Source: PALSA-693 sp963834725
GTDB lineage: Bacteria; Actinomycetota; Acidimicrobiia; Acidimicrobiales; Palsa-688
NCBI GenBank assembly: GCA_963834725.1
Contig: CAWICN010000001.1
Location: forward strand, 4,464,001 to 4,528,000
Length of the DNA stretch: 64,000 nucleotides
Reading direction: 5' to 3'
Below the pieces are notes generated by a model. It was not told where the DNA came from, did not search any database, and saw nothing but the letters and a program-made list of their open reading frames with translations. This document shows positions 1-9,357 of this stretch, one piece after another; position 1 is the first letter of the stretch; each line of letters begins with the position of its first letter. A program made the translations under genes and the position numbers.

Positions 1-1854
1 CGTTGGCGTCCCGTCGTGTGGGCGGCGCTCGTCATCGCAGGTGTGCTCGTAGTCGGCTTTATGTTCGACCCGGCGGCGATGCGGAACGCCACCGGCGTGC
101 CCGCGGTGGCCAACCCGTTGGGTGCTCGGTCGCTGTCGCTGATGTCCAACTCGGGACTCGCTACCGTCGTGTGGGTTGCCGCGCTGGCCTGTGGGGTCAT
201 CGCCGCCAGCGCCCCCCTGGCCCGGTTCCGCGTTGCCAGTGGCGAGGAACGCCAACAGCTCAAGTGGATCGGCTTGCCGCTCGCGGTGACGACGGTCGTC
301 TACGCGGCGATCGCCCTGGGGCCTCCCGGCATCACATCTGTGGGGGATGGTGCCGTCGGATGGACGGTGGTGATCGTGGGGTATGGGACTGTGTTGCCGG
401 TCGCCATCGGGGTGGCCATCGTCAAGTACCGCCTCTACAGCATCGACGTGGCCATCAACCGCACAGTGGTGTACGCCATCTTGGCCGCTTTCATCACGGC
501 GGTGTACCTCGCTGTCGCGGTGGGGTTGGGTTCGCTGATCGGTTCCAAGTCGAACCTCGGTCTTTCCCTGGTCGGCGCGGCGCTCGTCGCAGCCGGGTTC
601 CAACCCGTTCGGGTCCGCGCCCAGCGGCTCGCGAACCGCGTCGTGTACGGCACTCGCGCCACGCCTTACGAGGCGCTCGCTCAGTTCTCTGAACAGGCGG
701 CGGGCACCTACGCCATTGACGAGGCGTTACCGCAGATGGCTCGGGTCGTGGCCGAGGGAACCAGGGCGCGCGACGCATGTGTGTGGCTTCGTGAGGGGCA
801 GGCCCTGACCCCCGTCGCGGTGTGGCCCCCGGCCGCCGACTGGCCGACGGCGCGATCAGTTCACGACCTCGAGGAGAGTCCCGAGGTCGGCGCAGGCGCC
901 TGCTTCGTGCCGGTCTGTCGCAGCGACGAGCTGCTGGGGGCGCTGAGTGTTCGCATGCGGCCGGCCGAGTCCATCAAACCGGTCGAGATGAGGCTGCTCA
1001 CCCACCTGGCCGGACAGGCAGGACTCTTCCTCAAGAACGCGGGCCTGACCGCTGACCTGCAACGGACCATTGCCGATCTGCAGGCGTCGCGACGGCGCAT
1101 CGTCCACGCCGAAGACGGAGCGCGACGCCGAATCGAACGGGACCTACACGACGGCGCCCAGCAGCACATCGTCGCACTCGCCTTCCAGCTCGCCAAGGTG
1201 GAGAAAGACCTCCTCGCCGCTTCAGGGGACGCGACCGCGGCTCTCGCCGACCTCCGTCTGCAAGCACAACAAGCCCTGGACTCTGTCCGCGAGCTGGCAC
1301 ACGGTGTCTACCCACCGCTCTTGGCCGACCGAGGTCTGGGCGCCGCGCTGCAGGCCCACTCCCGGCGAGTCGGCCTCCACGTAACCATCGAAGCCAAGAA
1401 GATCCCCCGCTACCCGGCCGAAGCAGAGTCTGCCGTGTACTTCTGTGTCCTCGAGGCGCTGCAAAACGCCGAGAAGCACTCGCACGCGCACCTGGTCGAG
1501 ATCACACTGACCCACGAGGGCGACGGGTTGACCTTCTCGGTCTGCGATGACGGCGAGGGCTTCGACTTGGACGCCGCTCGGCAGGCAGGCACAGGGCTGG
1601 CGGGCATGACCGACCGAATCGCGGCCGAGGGCGGGACCCTGACCATCGACTCCAAACCGGGAGAAGGAACCACCATCGGGGGCCAACTGCCGACGAGAGA
1701 CCGCCCCGGAGCTGCCAGTTCACCGCCGGACCAACTCCAACCCCACGATTCGGGGGTTGATTCGTTACTCTCCGTGCGTGCCGATTCGAACGGTCATCGC
1801 CGAGGACAACCTCTTGGTGCGAGAGGGCGTTCGCGGCCTCCTATCGAACGCTGA
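1..1854 (+). CDS. NarL-family sensor histidine kinase (5' end outside window)
   Basis: Membrane sensor kinase that should autophosphorylate a histidine and pass the phosphate to the regulator encoded next. The frame is open from base 1, so the start is probably upstream. The N-terminal 190 residues hold several hydrophobic segments. A GAF-like region follows (about residues 220-340). Next come the HisKA_3 dimerisation helix with the phospho-acceptor in RRIERDLHDGAQQ (His near codon 383) and a HATPase_c domain (N box ALQNAEKHSHA, G1 box DDGEGFD, G2 box GTGLAGM). The last ~45 residues after the ATPase domain look unconserved and overlap the regulator gene by about 77 bp. The signal sensed cannot be read from the sequence. 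Confidence 0.9.
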   Translation, partial: RWRPVVWAALVIAGVLVVGFMFDPAAMRNATGVPAVANPLGARSLSLMSNSGLATVVWVAALACGVIAASAPLARFRVASGEERQQLKWIGLPLAVTTVVYAAIALGPPGITSVGDGAVGWTVVIVGYGTVLPVAIGVAIVKYRLYSIDVAINRTVVYAILAAFITAVYLAVAVGLGSLIGSKSNLGLSLVGAALVAAGFQPVRVRAQRLANRVVYGTRATPYEALAQFSEQAAGTYAIDEALPQMARVVAEGTRARDACVWLREGQALTPVAVWPPAADWPTARSVHDLEESPEVGAGACFVPVCRSDELLGALSVRMRPAESIKPVEMRLLTHLAGQAGLFLKNAGLTADLQRTIADLQASRRRIVHAEDGARRRIERDLHDGAQQHIVALAFQLAKVEKDLLAASGDATAALADLRLQAQQALDSVRELAHGVYPPLLADRGLGAALQAHSRRVGLHVTIEAKKIPRYPAEAESAVYFCVLEALQNAEKHSHAHLVEITLTHEGDGLTFSVCDDGEGFDLDAARQAGTGLAGMTDRIAAEGGTLTIDSKPGEGTTIGGQLPTRDRPGAASSPPDQLQPHDSGVDSLLSVRADSNGHRRGQPLGARGRSRPPIER

Positions 1855-2437
1855 AGGCATCGAACTGGCGGGTGTATTCGAAGACCTACCCGGCGTCCAG
1901 GCAGGAATCCGCACGCTGGAACCAGATGTCGTCATCACCGACATCCGCATGCCGCCGGACGGCAGCGACGAGGGACTCACGCTGGCGGCTCAGCTGCGAG
2001 TCGAGCGACCCCAGATGGGCGTGGTGGTACTGAGCCAATACGCAGAACCCGAATACGCCCTGGCTCTGCTCGAAGATGGAGCCGAAGGCCGTGCCTACCT
2101 GCTAAAGGAACGCCTCTTCGACGGCGGCGAGCTGGTGAGAGCCATAACCGCAGTAGCTGGCGGCGGTTCGGTGATCGACGCCAAGGTCGTCGACGTGCTC
2201 ATCCACGCCCGTCGATCCAACCAGGACTCACCACTCGCCCAGCTCACCACCCGAGAGCACGAGGTGCTAGAGCAGATAGCCCAGGGCAGGAGCAACGCGG
2301 CAGCCGCACGCGAACTGTTCCTGTCAGAGCGAGCCGTCGAGAAGCACATCGGCGTGATCTTCTCCAAACTGGGCCTGTTCGAGGAGGCCGACGTCAATCG
2401 GCGGGTCAAAGCGACGCTGCTGTACCTCGCTGGCTGA
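1778..2437 (+). CDS. LuxR/NarL-type response regulator
   Basis: DNA-binding response regulator, partner of the preceding kinase. The receiver domain (residues 1-120) has the acidic pair AEDN near the N-terminus and the phospho-Asp in VVITDIRMP. A LuxR-type HTH follows (LTTREHEVLEQIAQGRSN through AVEKHIGVIFSKL), about 219 residues in all and normal for the family. I chose the GTG at 1778, where VPIRTVIAEDN begins as in the family; a TTG at 1757 adds seven residues. The gene overlaps the kinase 3' end, so the two are probably co-transcribed and translationally coupled. Target promoters are unknown. Confidence 0.9.
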   Translation: MPIRTVIAEDNLLVREGVRGLLSNAEGIELAGVFEDLPGVQAGIRTLEPDVVITDIRMPPDGSDEGLTLAAQLRVERPQMGVVVLSQYAEPEYALALLEDGAEGRAYLLKERLFDGGELVRAITAVAGGGSVIDAKVVDVLIHARRSNQDSPLAQLTTREHEVLEQIAQGRSNAAAARELFLSERAVEKHIGVIFSKLGLFEEADVNRRVKATLLYLAG

Positions 2438-3018
2438 GATGATGCGGCTCGTTGAAACCGTGTGCTCAGCTGCTTTGGCCAAGATTGCGACACCGTGCGA
2501 CACATTATCCTCGGCCGCTCCGGTGAGGAGTCATCAAATGGCGACAGGAATTGAGAGGAACACAGAGGACTACAAAACCTCGTCGCCAGGTTCATCTTCG
2601 CTCCGGGCACCCACTGGCACCCGTCAGAGGTCCCACGGCCCGATTTGAACCCGCGACCAAGCTGGTTCGCTTGACTGCCCCGCCTTTCGGCAATGGCCAC
2701 GGGACATCCGTGTTTCTGGACCGAGCGTGCCTCCACCGGGCCCAATAACACGAACCATGACGGGCTGAAAACGTCCCCGAGGTGCCTCAGATAACGCGTC
2801 CTCAAGGGAAGCCAAATCCCCCGTCAGCTACATCGAAGACGGCCAAATCTCCGCTGAAGATAAGTGATGGGATGACAGAGCGCTTGCCTCGCTCTTGCTG
2901 AGTAGGCCGGACGTCGGGTTCGGCTCCAGCCCACGTTGTTGGAGGCCCGGTGGTGGCGAAGGTGGCAGGGGAGCAGGTTGGATCGACATCCCGAGAAGTG
3001 GCGCCGGCGAGGGGGAAT
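2438..3018. other. Intergenic, no gene recognised; left flank of IS110 remnant
   Basis: About 580 bases follow the response regulator and carry no ORF with family resemblance or good coding character. The left terminus of the IS110 element should lie in the right part of this stretch, but I could not place it by eye. The segment around 2640-2660 resembles a reversed tRNA T-arm but does not pair properly. Confidence 0.5.
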
Positions 3019-3099
3019 GGTTCTTCTCCCGCTCGGGGCGGTTCCAGCCCGAAACTGGTGGCGACAAAACCAACCCGTTCCCGAGCAAGGAGAAGAACC
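3019..3099 (+). ncRNA. Long hairpin upstream of IS110 transposase (candidate bridge-RNA segment or RBS-sequestering stem)
   Basis: GGTTCTTCTCC (3019-3029) is the exact inverse complement of GGAGAAGAACC (3089-3099). Inside it GCTCGGG (3031-3037) pairs with CCCGAGC (3080-3086), leaving a C/AA bulge. This 18-bp stem closes a 42-nt loop that contains a smaller CCAG/CTGG hairpin. The right arm abuts the transposase GTG at 3100 and includes its AGGAG. Known IS110-group elements encode a guide RNA (bridge RNA) in the non-coding end upstream of the transposase, so this may be part of one. Sequestration of the ribosome binding site is the simpler reading. Confidence 0.5.
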
Positions 3100-3352
3100 G
3101 TGGAACGACAGTATGTCGCCATCGACCTGCATTTGAACCGATCGGTGGTGGTAACCGAGAACGAGGCCGGAGAGAAGGTCGGCGTGACTCGTATCGATAA
3201 CGATCCAGTCACCCTGGCCGAAGCGTTACGTGAGTCGGGCGAAGCCCCTGAGGTGGCTATTGAAGCGACGTACGGGTGGTACTGGGCCGTCGACACCCTG
3301 CAGGAGCTCGGAGCCACCGTGCACCTGGTGAACCCTTCGGGTCTCAACTGGG
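3100..3352 (+). pseudogene. IS110-family transposase, N-terminal fragment
   Basis: First 84 codons of an IS110-type DEDD transposase, starting at GTG 3100. It holds the first acidic residue of the RuvC-like fold in VAIDLH and the Glu in AIEATYGWYW, and ends VNPSGLNW followed by one base of the next codon. The frame is broken at 3352/3353 by the serine-recombinase element. Joining 3352 to 10050 restores a single ORF with GRRVKNDYRD across the junction, about 337 residues, normal for the family. As it stands the transposase cannot be made. Confidence 0.88.
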
Positions 3353-3361
3353 ACACGGGCT

Positions 3362-5230
3362 TCATACTGCCTCCTTGGTGTTCGGCTGTGAGGTCTTGGA
3401 CTTGTTGCTCGTCTTGGGCTTGATCTGGGATGAGTTGGCGATGCGGCGACGGCAGTCGGCCTCGGTGGTGGCGTCGAAGTTGACGAGCCAGGTCCCGTCG
3501 GGCCCTCTGCGGGCTGCGATGTGGTGATGTTCGATCCAGTAGTAGACGACATAGACCGAGACAGCGAGTTGGGTGGCTACGTGCCTGACGCTGTACTCGT
3601 GTGTCTGCTGCGGGTCGCTGTCATCGGGATGGTTGATCTGGGGTGATCGGGCGATCCTTTCTCGGCAGGCCGCTTCGACTTCTGGGCCGAAGGGCACATG
3701 CCAGCGGTCGTCGGGTCCGCGACGGCCGGCCAACCATCCTTTGTTGATCCAGTTGATGATGGTGTGGGGGCAGACTCCGAGCCGGGTGGCGACCTGGGAG
3801 GCGGGGAGGGTGCCGTCGTGGAGAGACGCGGCTGAGGGGATGTCGTGGTAGATGCGGAGGTTTGCTACTTCACGGCAATGGAATGGCCGACCGGCGCCGG
3901 TGGTGTGTCCCGCTTGGTCGAGCCGTTCGGCGAGTTCCCGGTTGCTGAGGTGGGCCAGGTCGCGGACCATCTCGACCGCAGCGGGGTCGGTGTGGTCCCG
4001 TCGGGTCACTTTCTGGTAGCGGGCGACGACAATTTCGTCGCTGGTGCCGGTGTGCCAGCGGATCCCGATGCGGGCCTTGGCCATGTCGGTCTCGGGCAGG
4101 AGGCTGACGTCAGCGATGAGGGTTCGCATGAGTCGTTTGCGGTCCCGTGGGGAGGTGCTGGGGGCGTGCCACAAGCTGATGACGTCACCGGTGAGGGCTT
4201 CGAGCTGGGCACGCGACGGCAACGGCGGTGTAGCTACCTGGGTTTCGGTTATCGCCTTTTCCGCCTCGGCCAGGGCGACCAGGCGCGCTTCCCAGCGGGA
4301 CTCGAGGTTGCGGGCCACGAGCCGGTTGTCCGGTTCGCAGGCGTGGAAGGCCCGCTCGGCTCGTTCGGCTTCGTAGCGGGCTCTCTCCACGGCCAGTTCC
4401 GCGGCACGACTGCGGCGATTACGCCGATCGGCGACTTCATCGGCAGCGGCGAGCGCCAACGCCATTTCTTGAGGATTGAGAGCCTCCAGCAAGCGTTCGG
4501 TGACGGCGTTGTCGACGGTGTCGGAGGTGATGGACCGGCAGGTCGGAGTGTGCATCTGATCGGTTCTGGACGAGCATTCGTAGTAGGCGAACCCGCTGTC
4601 GCGGTAGTGGGTGGACATGCGGTGACCGCACGACCCGCAGTAGATGATCCCCTGGCACAGGGCGTGCCCTTCTCTTGGGGGCCGGGCGCCGGCCTGGGTC
4701 AGGTTGGCGGCCAGGCGGGTCTGGTTGGCCAGGTAGTCGTCCCAGCTCACATACGCTTCGTGATGGTCGTAGATGACCACCGGCCATTTCTCCTTGGGCA
4801 GGTTGATCACCTTGGTGCGCACCGTTCCATCCGGGTCGACCACCCGGCGGCTCTGCGCTCGGCCATACACGTAGGCGCCGGCGTAGAGGGGGTTCTCGAG
4901 GATCTTCACCACCCGGGTATGAGTGAGCCGACCCCAGCGCAGCTGGCCGGCCCAGACCCCGCCGTGGGCTCGTTTGGGGAAGAGACGGTCCTTGAAGGCC
5001 ACGACCACCTGGAAGGCCGACCCTCCCGCCCTGAACGCGGCGAAGGCGTCGGCGATGGCCGCTTGCACTTCGGTGTCAGGGTCGGTGACCATCCGGCCTT
5101 CGTCGTCGTAGATGTATCCGACCGGCAGCCCGAAGCGCAGCTCGCCCCGTTCGGCTGCCGCCTGGCGGGCACCCTGCAGGCGGCTGGCCAGAAAATGCAG
5201 CTCTGTCTCCGACATCTGGTTCTCCCCATC
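3362..5230 (-). pseudogene. Large serine recombinase, C-terminal part (separated from its catalytic domain)
   Basis: About 620 residues containing the Recombinase domain (MSETELHFLASRLQG through LPVGYIYDD), a zinc ribbon with CGSCG and a downstream Cys pair, and a coiled-coil stretch rich in Ala/Glu/Arg. Two similar C-terminal DNA-binding-like modules follow (GRRGPDDRWHVPF and ARRGPDGTWLVNF). The Ser-bearing catalytic domain lies at 8867-9290, beyond the IS21 insertion. A TTG start at 5242 gives an ORF of 626 residues, but it would lack the catalytic serine. Rejoining the halves at the 8-bp target repeat leaves the frame out by one base, so further decay or a mis-set boundary is likely. Confidence 0.85.
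5223..5230. repeat. Target site duplication of IS21 element, left copy
   Basis: TCCCCATC, identical to the copy at 8867-8874, directly abuts the TG end of the element. Eight bases is within the range known for IS21-family insertions. Confidence 0.7.
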
Positions 5231-5281
5231 TGGGTTTGTCAAGTTGATTTGGCCCCACCGCGATGGTTTGATTTGGCCCCA

Positions 5282-5673
5282 TCTGTGGGCGCGTGTGATC
5301 GATGTCGGTCGCTGTCAGCCACGCTGAGTGACGGTCGTTTTTCGAGCGTGTTCTCCGTTGTGGAGGCGGCCCGGGGATTGTCGTTGAGGGGTGAGGTTCC
5401 CCCACTCAGACTGGCTCGGCGCTAGCCGGACCGGGGTGCCCTCCGGGGTGGTCTGGCTGGCGGCGGGGCAGCGGGGGTGTAGGGGTAGAGGCTCGCCGGT
5501 CAATGAGAATTTTTGGGCCGCCGGTGGCATGGCCGCGACAGGCGTGTCCGGTCTGGGGATTTTTCGATGTGGAAGTGGCGACCTCCTGGTGTAGTGGGGG
5601 TTGTTAATGAGGGGGGTGATTAGACGGGGCGACGGGGGGCTGCTATTCGGTTTGTTGAGGGAGGGACAGCGTT
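5282..5673. other. Non-coding 3' segment of the IS21 element
   Basis: About 390 bases between the inner terminal repeat and the end of the third gene. No ORF here has family resemblance. It is unusually long for an IS21 non-coding end and may be a remnant of sequence acquired with the third gene. Confidence 0.4.
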
Positions 5674-6402
5674 TTAGTCCAGGGGCGCCTCCGGGCTGGC
5701 CGGGTGCACTCGGTAGCGCCGCCGGGCGGCGGCGGGGGTGATGCCCAGACTGGTGGCGATGTCGGCCCAGGGGTGGCCCCCTTGTCGGGCCTGGGCCACC
5801 GCGGCCGGGATATCAGCTCGGGCTTGGGCGATGAGGCTGCCCAGGGCGTGCAGGTCGGCCGTGGGGTCGTAGAGCGAACCCGGGAAGCGCAACAAGATGA
5901 GGGTGTTGAGGGCCTCGGCGAGGATGTGGGCGCTGTGGTGGTCGATGGCCGGGGCGGCGGGCGGGACGGGCAGCTCGTCGATGCTGATGGCGTCGACGTC
6001 GGGGTCGTCCGCAGCGTCGGGGTCGGGCTGGGCTGGGGGTATGGCGGATAGGTAGCGCCGGCCGATGGTGGGCTGGCTGGCACCCAGGCGCATGGCGATG
6101 TCGGACCGGCTGTAGCCGTGCCCGAGAGCGCAGCTGACCTGTTGGGGTATACGGGCTTGGACCTCGAGGGCCAGGCTGACCATGCAGGAGAGGCGCACGC
6201 CGGGATCGGCCGGCCCGGCCGGGGAGCGCACCGTGCCCAAGGTGTCGAGGGCGTCGTCGACCAGCACGGCTGTGAGATAGTCGGGGTAAGGCCGTTGGGC
6301 CTGTTCTTCGATATGGGGGTTGAAGACGGGGCTGGGGGCGTCGGGATGGGGCTCGGGGTCGGGGCGGCCCGGCCCCCGGTAGGGGCAGTAACGGTGGGTC
6401 AT
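5674..6402 (-). CDS. Third gene of IS21 element: putative double helix-turn-helix protein
   Basis: A 242-residue ORF whose ATG overlaps the istB stop as ATGA (6399-6402), indicating translational coupling. I do not recognise a named family. Two similar segments look like HTH units: GYSRSDIAMRLGASQPTIGR near residue 100 and GGHPWADIATSLGITPAAAR near residue 210. Each follows a helix rich in Ala/Gln (ALEVQARIPQQVS and LIAQARADIPAAVAQAR), suggesting internal duplication. A sequence-specific DNA-binding role, perhaps regulating or targeting the element, is inference. Standard IS21 elements carry only istA and istB. Confidence 0.65.
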   Translation of the reverse strand: MTHRYCPYRGPGRPDPEPHPDAPSPVFNPHIEEQAQRPYPDYLTAVLVDDALDTLGTVRSPAGPADPGVRLSCMVSLALEVQARIPQQVSCALGHGYSRSDIAMRLGASQPTIGRRYLSAIPPAQPDPDAADDPDVDAISIDELPVPPAAPAIDHHSAHILAEALNTLILLRFPGSLYDPTADLHALGSLIAQARADIPAAVAQARQGGHPWADIATSLGITPAAARRRYRVHPASPEAPLD

Positions 6403-7217
6403 CCCGGCTGCTCCTCACCGGTGGCGGGGGGGCTGTTGGACGGGGGGCTGGTGCGCCGTTTGGCCCCCCGGCTGGTTCGCAAACGATACGAGTCGTGGCC
6501 GGTCTCGACGATGAGGGCCTTAAAGGTGAGGCGGTCCACCACCGCCGCGGCCAGCCGGGGATCGCTGAAGGTGGCCCCCCATTCGCTGAAGCTGGCGTTG
6601 GAGGCGCAGGCGATGGACGCCTTTTCTTCTCGTTCGGTGATGACCTGGAACAAAAGCTCGGCACCCCGGGGGTCGAGGCGCACGTAGCCCAGCTCATCGA
6701 GACACAACAGCTCCAGGCGCCCATAGCGGCCCACCACCCGGGACAGCACCCGGTCATCGGCGGCCTCGGCCAACTCGTTGACCAGCGCCGCGCAGGTCAC
6801 ATAACGCACCCGGCGGCCCGCCTCGCAGGCCGCGATGCCGGTGCCGATCAATAGATGGCTTTTTCCGGTGCCGCTGTCGCCGATCAAACACAGCGGGCTG
6901 CCAGCGTTGATGAACCCGCCCGACGCGAGGGTGGCGATGAGGGCCGGATTGACATTAGGGTTGGCCGAGCAGTCGAAATCGCCCAGCCGTTTGGCTCGCG
7001 GAAAGCGGGCCTCATGGACGCGCCGGGCCCGGCGGCGGGCGTCGCGCTCGTCGACCTCGGCGGTGAGGATCTCGGCCAGATAGCCCAGATGGGTGAGCTG
7101 TTCCTTGGCGGCCTGGGCGGCCAAGGCGGCGGCCTCGGCTCGCACCGTGGGCAGGTGCAGATCCCGGCAGGCCGCGCCGATGGCGGCCTGGGCGGCCTCG
7201 TCGGTGCGGGCGCTCAT
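6399..7217 (-). CDS. istB: IS21 helper ATPase IstB
   Basis: AAA+ ATPase that loads and remodels target DNA for the IstA transposase. At 272 residues it is normal for the family. Walker A is GDSGTGKSHL and Walker B is LLCLDELGYV. A sensor-like segment follows (ASIACASNASFSEWGATF), then the C-terminal VDRLTFKALIVETGHDSYR typical of IstB. The ATG at 7217 overlaps the istA stop as ATGA, the usual IS21 arrangement. The last ~20 residues are Ser/Pro rich. The gene looks intact. Confidence 0.93.
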   Translation of the reverse strand: MSARTDEAAQAAIGAACRDLHLPTVRAEAAALAAQAAKEQLTHLGYLAEILTAEVDERDARRRARRVHEARFPRAKRLGDFDCSANPNVNPALIATLASGGFINAGSPLCLIGDSGTGKSHLLIGTGIAACEAGRRVRYVTCAALVNELAEAADDRVLSRVVGRYGRLELLCLDELGYVRLDPRGAELLFQVITEREEKASIACASNASFSEWGATFSDPRLAAAVVDRLTFKALIVETGHDSYRLRTSRGAKRRTSPPSNSPPATGEEQPG

Positions 7218-8749
7218 CGGGCCACCCCGGCCAGCAGGGCGTCGTAGGCGCCCAAGCTGGGCGCCGGGCGCATGGCCAGACGGGCGCCGATGGGCACCAC
7301 CACCCCGGCCGGCTCGGGCCGGGCCCGGTCCTGGCAGCGGCGGGCTTCCACGGCCACCACGTCGGGATCGACCGAGCCCACGGCCAGAGCCGCCCGCATG
7401 CCAGCAGTGACCGCCGCGGCGGGCAGGCTGCGATGCAGCAGCAGCACCATGCACAGCGCCCGGGTGCCGGCCCCGTCACCCAGGCGGCGGCGGGCCGCCT
7501 CCCAGAACGCCTCGTGAGCGGCCTCGAAGGCGCCCCCGGCGCGGGCCTGGGCCAAGGCGGTGGATCCGGGCAACGCCCCCGGTTTGCGGATCAAGACTTC
7601 CAGGTAGTGATCCAACACCAGCTCTTCGCTGCCCTTGTGCAAGCTACGGCAGTGGCGGGCCACCACCTTGCCGTCCGCGATCACCTCAAACGAGCGGGCC
7701 CCGAGGCGCACCTCCACCCGGCGGCGGGCCAGCCCGGCCGGCACCGAGTACAGACTCTGGCGGACACAGATACGGGCCTTGGTGTCCACGATGGGGTGCA
7801 GCACCGTAGTGGTGTCGAAGACCTCCACCGGCACCGGCCGCAAGAAAGCCCGCTCGCCAGCTGCGGCTTCGCCCACCGTCTGGTCACGCCATACGATCAC
7901 CCTGTACTCGTCGGCGACGTCGGCCGCCGCCAGCCGCTCGTTCAGCTCGGCTAGCGACCCCACTCGAGGCACCGGCACCAGATGGTTGCGGCGGAATCGG
8001 CCTACCTCGCCTTCCACTCCACCCTTTTCATGGCTACCCGCAATGCCCGGCAGACAGTAGAAGCTGTCGAAACCGAAATGGCTGCGCAGCGCCACGAACC
8101 GGGGGTTCTCTAACCGGGCCCGGCCCAACAGCACCTTAAGCACGGCGTCCTTAAGGTTGTCGTAGCGGATCCGACCCGGGACCCCGCCAAAATGCTCGAA
8201 GGCATCCACATGGCCCTCCAGGAACGCCTCCTGGGCCTGGTTGGCGAAGGCCACATGAAACCCTCGCCCCGAGAAGCTCAGCCGCATGCAGAACATCCAC
8301 AACTCGCAATAGACGCTGTCCACCCAGGCCACGAACCCGCCGAAGTCCACCTCGGCCTCCTCGCCCCGGCCATGCTGCTGGGGCACCATCACGGCCAAAT
8401 CGTGGTTCTCCAACTCGAAGCGGACCTGGGCCACAAACGCCCGCACCGTGGACTCGGCCACTCCAGCCCCGCACTCATCCCGCAGCCGCACCCACACCCG
8501 ACGGGCGGTATGACGCTGCTTGCGCGGCGCCGCCAAATCGTCGGTCAGCCACTCCCGGATAGTGCCCTGCCAGGGGCCCAACGCCGGCGACACCCGCTCG
8601 GGCACCTTGCGCTCCGGCGGGATCGCCGACGCCAACGCCTGGCGCACCGTACGCCGATGCACCCCGAACCGCTCAGCCAAGGCACGGATCCCCATGCCCT
8701 CCTCACGGTTCGCCTTCCGAATACGTTCATAAAGCTCCACCCTTGACAT
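7214..8749 (-). CDS. istA: IS21 transposase IstA
   Basis: DDE integrase-fold transposase of about 511 residues. It has an N-terminal HTH (MSRVELYERIRK through FGVHRRTVRQAL). The catalytic core has Asp in AEVDFGGFV, Asp in RIRYDNLKDAV and Glu in HEKGGVEGEVGRFRR. A C-terminal beta-rich region follows. I chose the ATG at 8749, where the conserved MSRVELYERI begins; an upstream GTG at 8785 adds 12 residues. No disruption is visible, so this is probably the only intact transposition module in the block. Confidence 0.92.
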   Translation of the reverse strand: MSRVELYERIRKANREEGMGIRALAERFGVHRRTVRQALASAIPPERKVPERVSPALGPWQGTIREWLTDDLAAPRKQRHTARRVWVRLRDECGAGVAESTVRAFVAQVRFELENHDLAVMVPQQHGRGEEAEVDFGGFVAWVDSVYCELWMFCMRLSFSGRGFHVAFANQAQEAFLEGHVDAFEHFGGVPGRIRYDNLKDAVLKVLLGRARLENPRFVALRSHFGFDSFYCLPGIAGSHEKGGVEGEVGRFRRNHLVPVPRVGSLAELNERLAAADVADEYRVIVWRDQTVGEAAAGERAFLRPVPVEVFDTTTVLHPIVDTKARICVRQSLYSVPAGLARRRVEVRLGARSFEVIADGKVVARHCRSLHKGSEELVLDHYLEVLIRKPGALPGSTALAQARAGGAFEAAHEAFWEAARRRLGDGAGTRALCMVLLLHRSLPAAAVTAGMRAALAVGSVDPDVVAVEARRCQDRARPEPAGVVVPIGARLAMRPAPSLGAYDALLAGVAR

Positions 8750-8866
8750 CTCCTTCTCCCTCGTTCCAACAGGTGTGGCAACCACGGAACGTAGGGGCTG
8801 GTGGTTGAGGGTGGGGCCACTTCAAACCATCAAAAGTGGCCTCAGTGGGGCCAGATCAGGATGTCA

Positions 8867-8874
8867 TCCCCATC
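8867..8874. repeat. Target site duplication of IS21 element, right copy
   Basis: TCCCCATC immediately after the CA end of the element. It lies in the serine recombinase gene just after the RLVLG motif. Confidence 0.7.
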
Positions 8875-9290
8875 ACGCCCAAAACGAGCCGGTCGTTGAT
8901 ATCGGCGAGGTCGTAGATCCCATCGGCGTCGACGACCAAGGTGTCGGTCAGGCGGGCCAGTTCCAACAGGCGGGACAGGTCCGCGGAGGATCGGGCCAGT
9001 CGGGACACCTCCAGGCCGAAGATGGCGCCGACCTCGCCCAGACAGACCCGGCCCAGGAGATCCTTGAACCCGGAACGGTTCGCCGCCGAGCGCCCCGATA
9101 GGCCCAGGTCGGCGTCGATCACCTCCACCTGCGACGCCGGCCAGCCCAGCCGAACCGCCTCGTCGGCCAGCGCATACTGGCGGGCGGTGGACTCGGTGTT
9201 CTCCCGCACCTGGGTCATCGAGGACTGGCGCAGGTAGATCAACGCCAACCGGTCCAGATGGGCGGCGGTGATCTTGTGGGTTCCCCTCAT
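8867..9290 (-). pseudogene. Serine recombinase, N-terminal catalytic domain fragment
   Basis: About 140 residues from ATG 9290. LALIYLRQSS carries the nucleophilic serine region, followed by ENTESTARQYALA, IDADLGLSGRS, the EVSRLARSS motif and RLTDTLVVDADGIYD. All are hallmarks of the resolvase-type catalytic domain. It stops at RLVLG, where the IS21 element begins. The remaining domains are at 3362-5230. The ORF as read runs a few codons into the IS before a stop. Confidence 0.88.
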
Positions 9291-9357
9291 TGCTGGCCTC
9301 CAAGACGGCGATGGCCATGTTGGCCACCACTGCCACCGCCTCGGCAACCAGGGGCAT

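Larger units (their letters stand above)
5231..8866 (-). mobile_element. IS21-family insertion element with a third gene
   Basis: The element carries istA, istB and an extra ORF on the minus strand. Its ends start TG and finish CA, and it is flanked by the 8-bp direct repeat TCCCCATC (5223-5230 and 8867-8874). Near each end are inverted copies of TGATTTGGCCCCAC (5245; inverse TGATCTGGCCCCAC at 8845-8858), and inner copies follow GGTTTGA (5266-5281; inverse at 8812-8828). Multiple subterminal repeats are typical of IS21. By repeat alignment alone the left end could be 5237. At about 3.6 kb it is longer than the usual 2-2.5 kb because of the third gene. Confidence 0.85.

Noticed and set aside
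2625..2665. Reverse-strand T-arm-like sequence (GATTTGAACCCGCGACC)
   Set aside because: The T stem does not pair (GCGGG against CGGGC), and no anticodon or acceptor stem can be folded around it. At most a chance match or a decayed tRNA scrap.
3845..5425. Long plus-strand ORF of 526 codons
   Set aside because: It lies opposite the serine recombinase, whose zinc-ribbon and recombinase motifs are clear; its translation is a high-GC shadow.
5813..6757. Minus-strand ORF of 314 codons overlapping istB and the third gene
   Set aside because: Arg/Pro-rich shadow frame; both genes it overlaps have family motifs or coupled starts.
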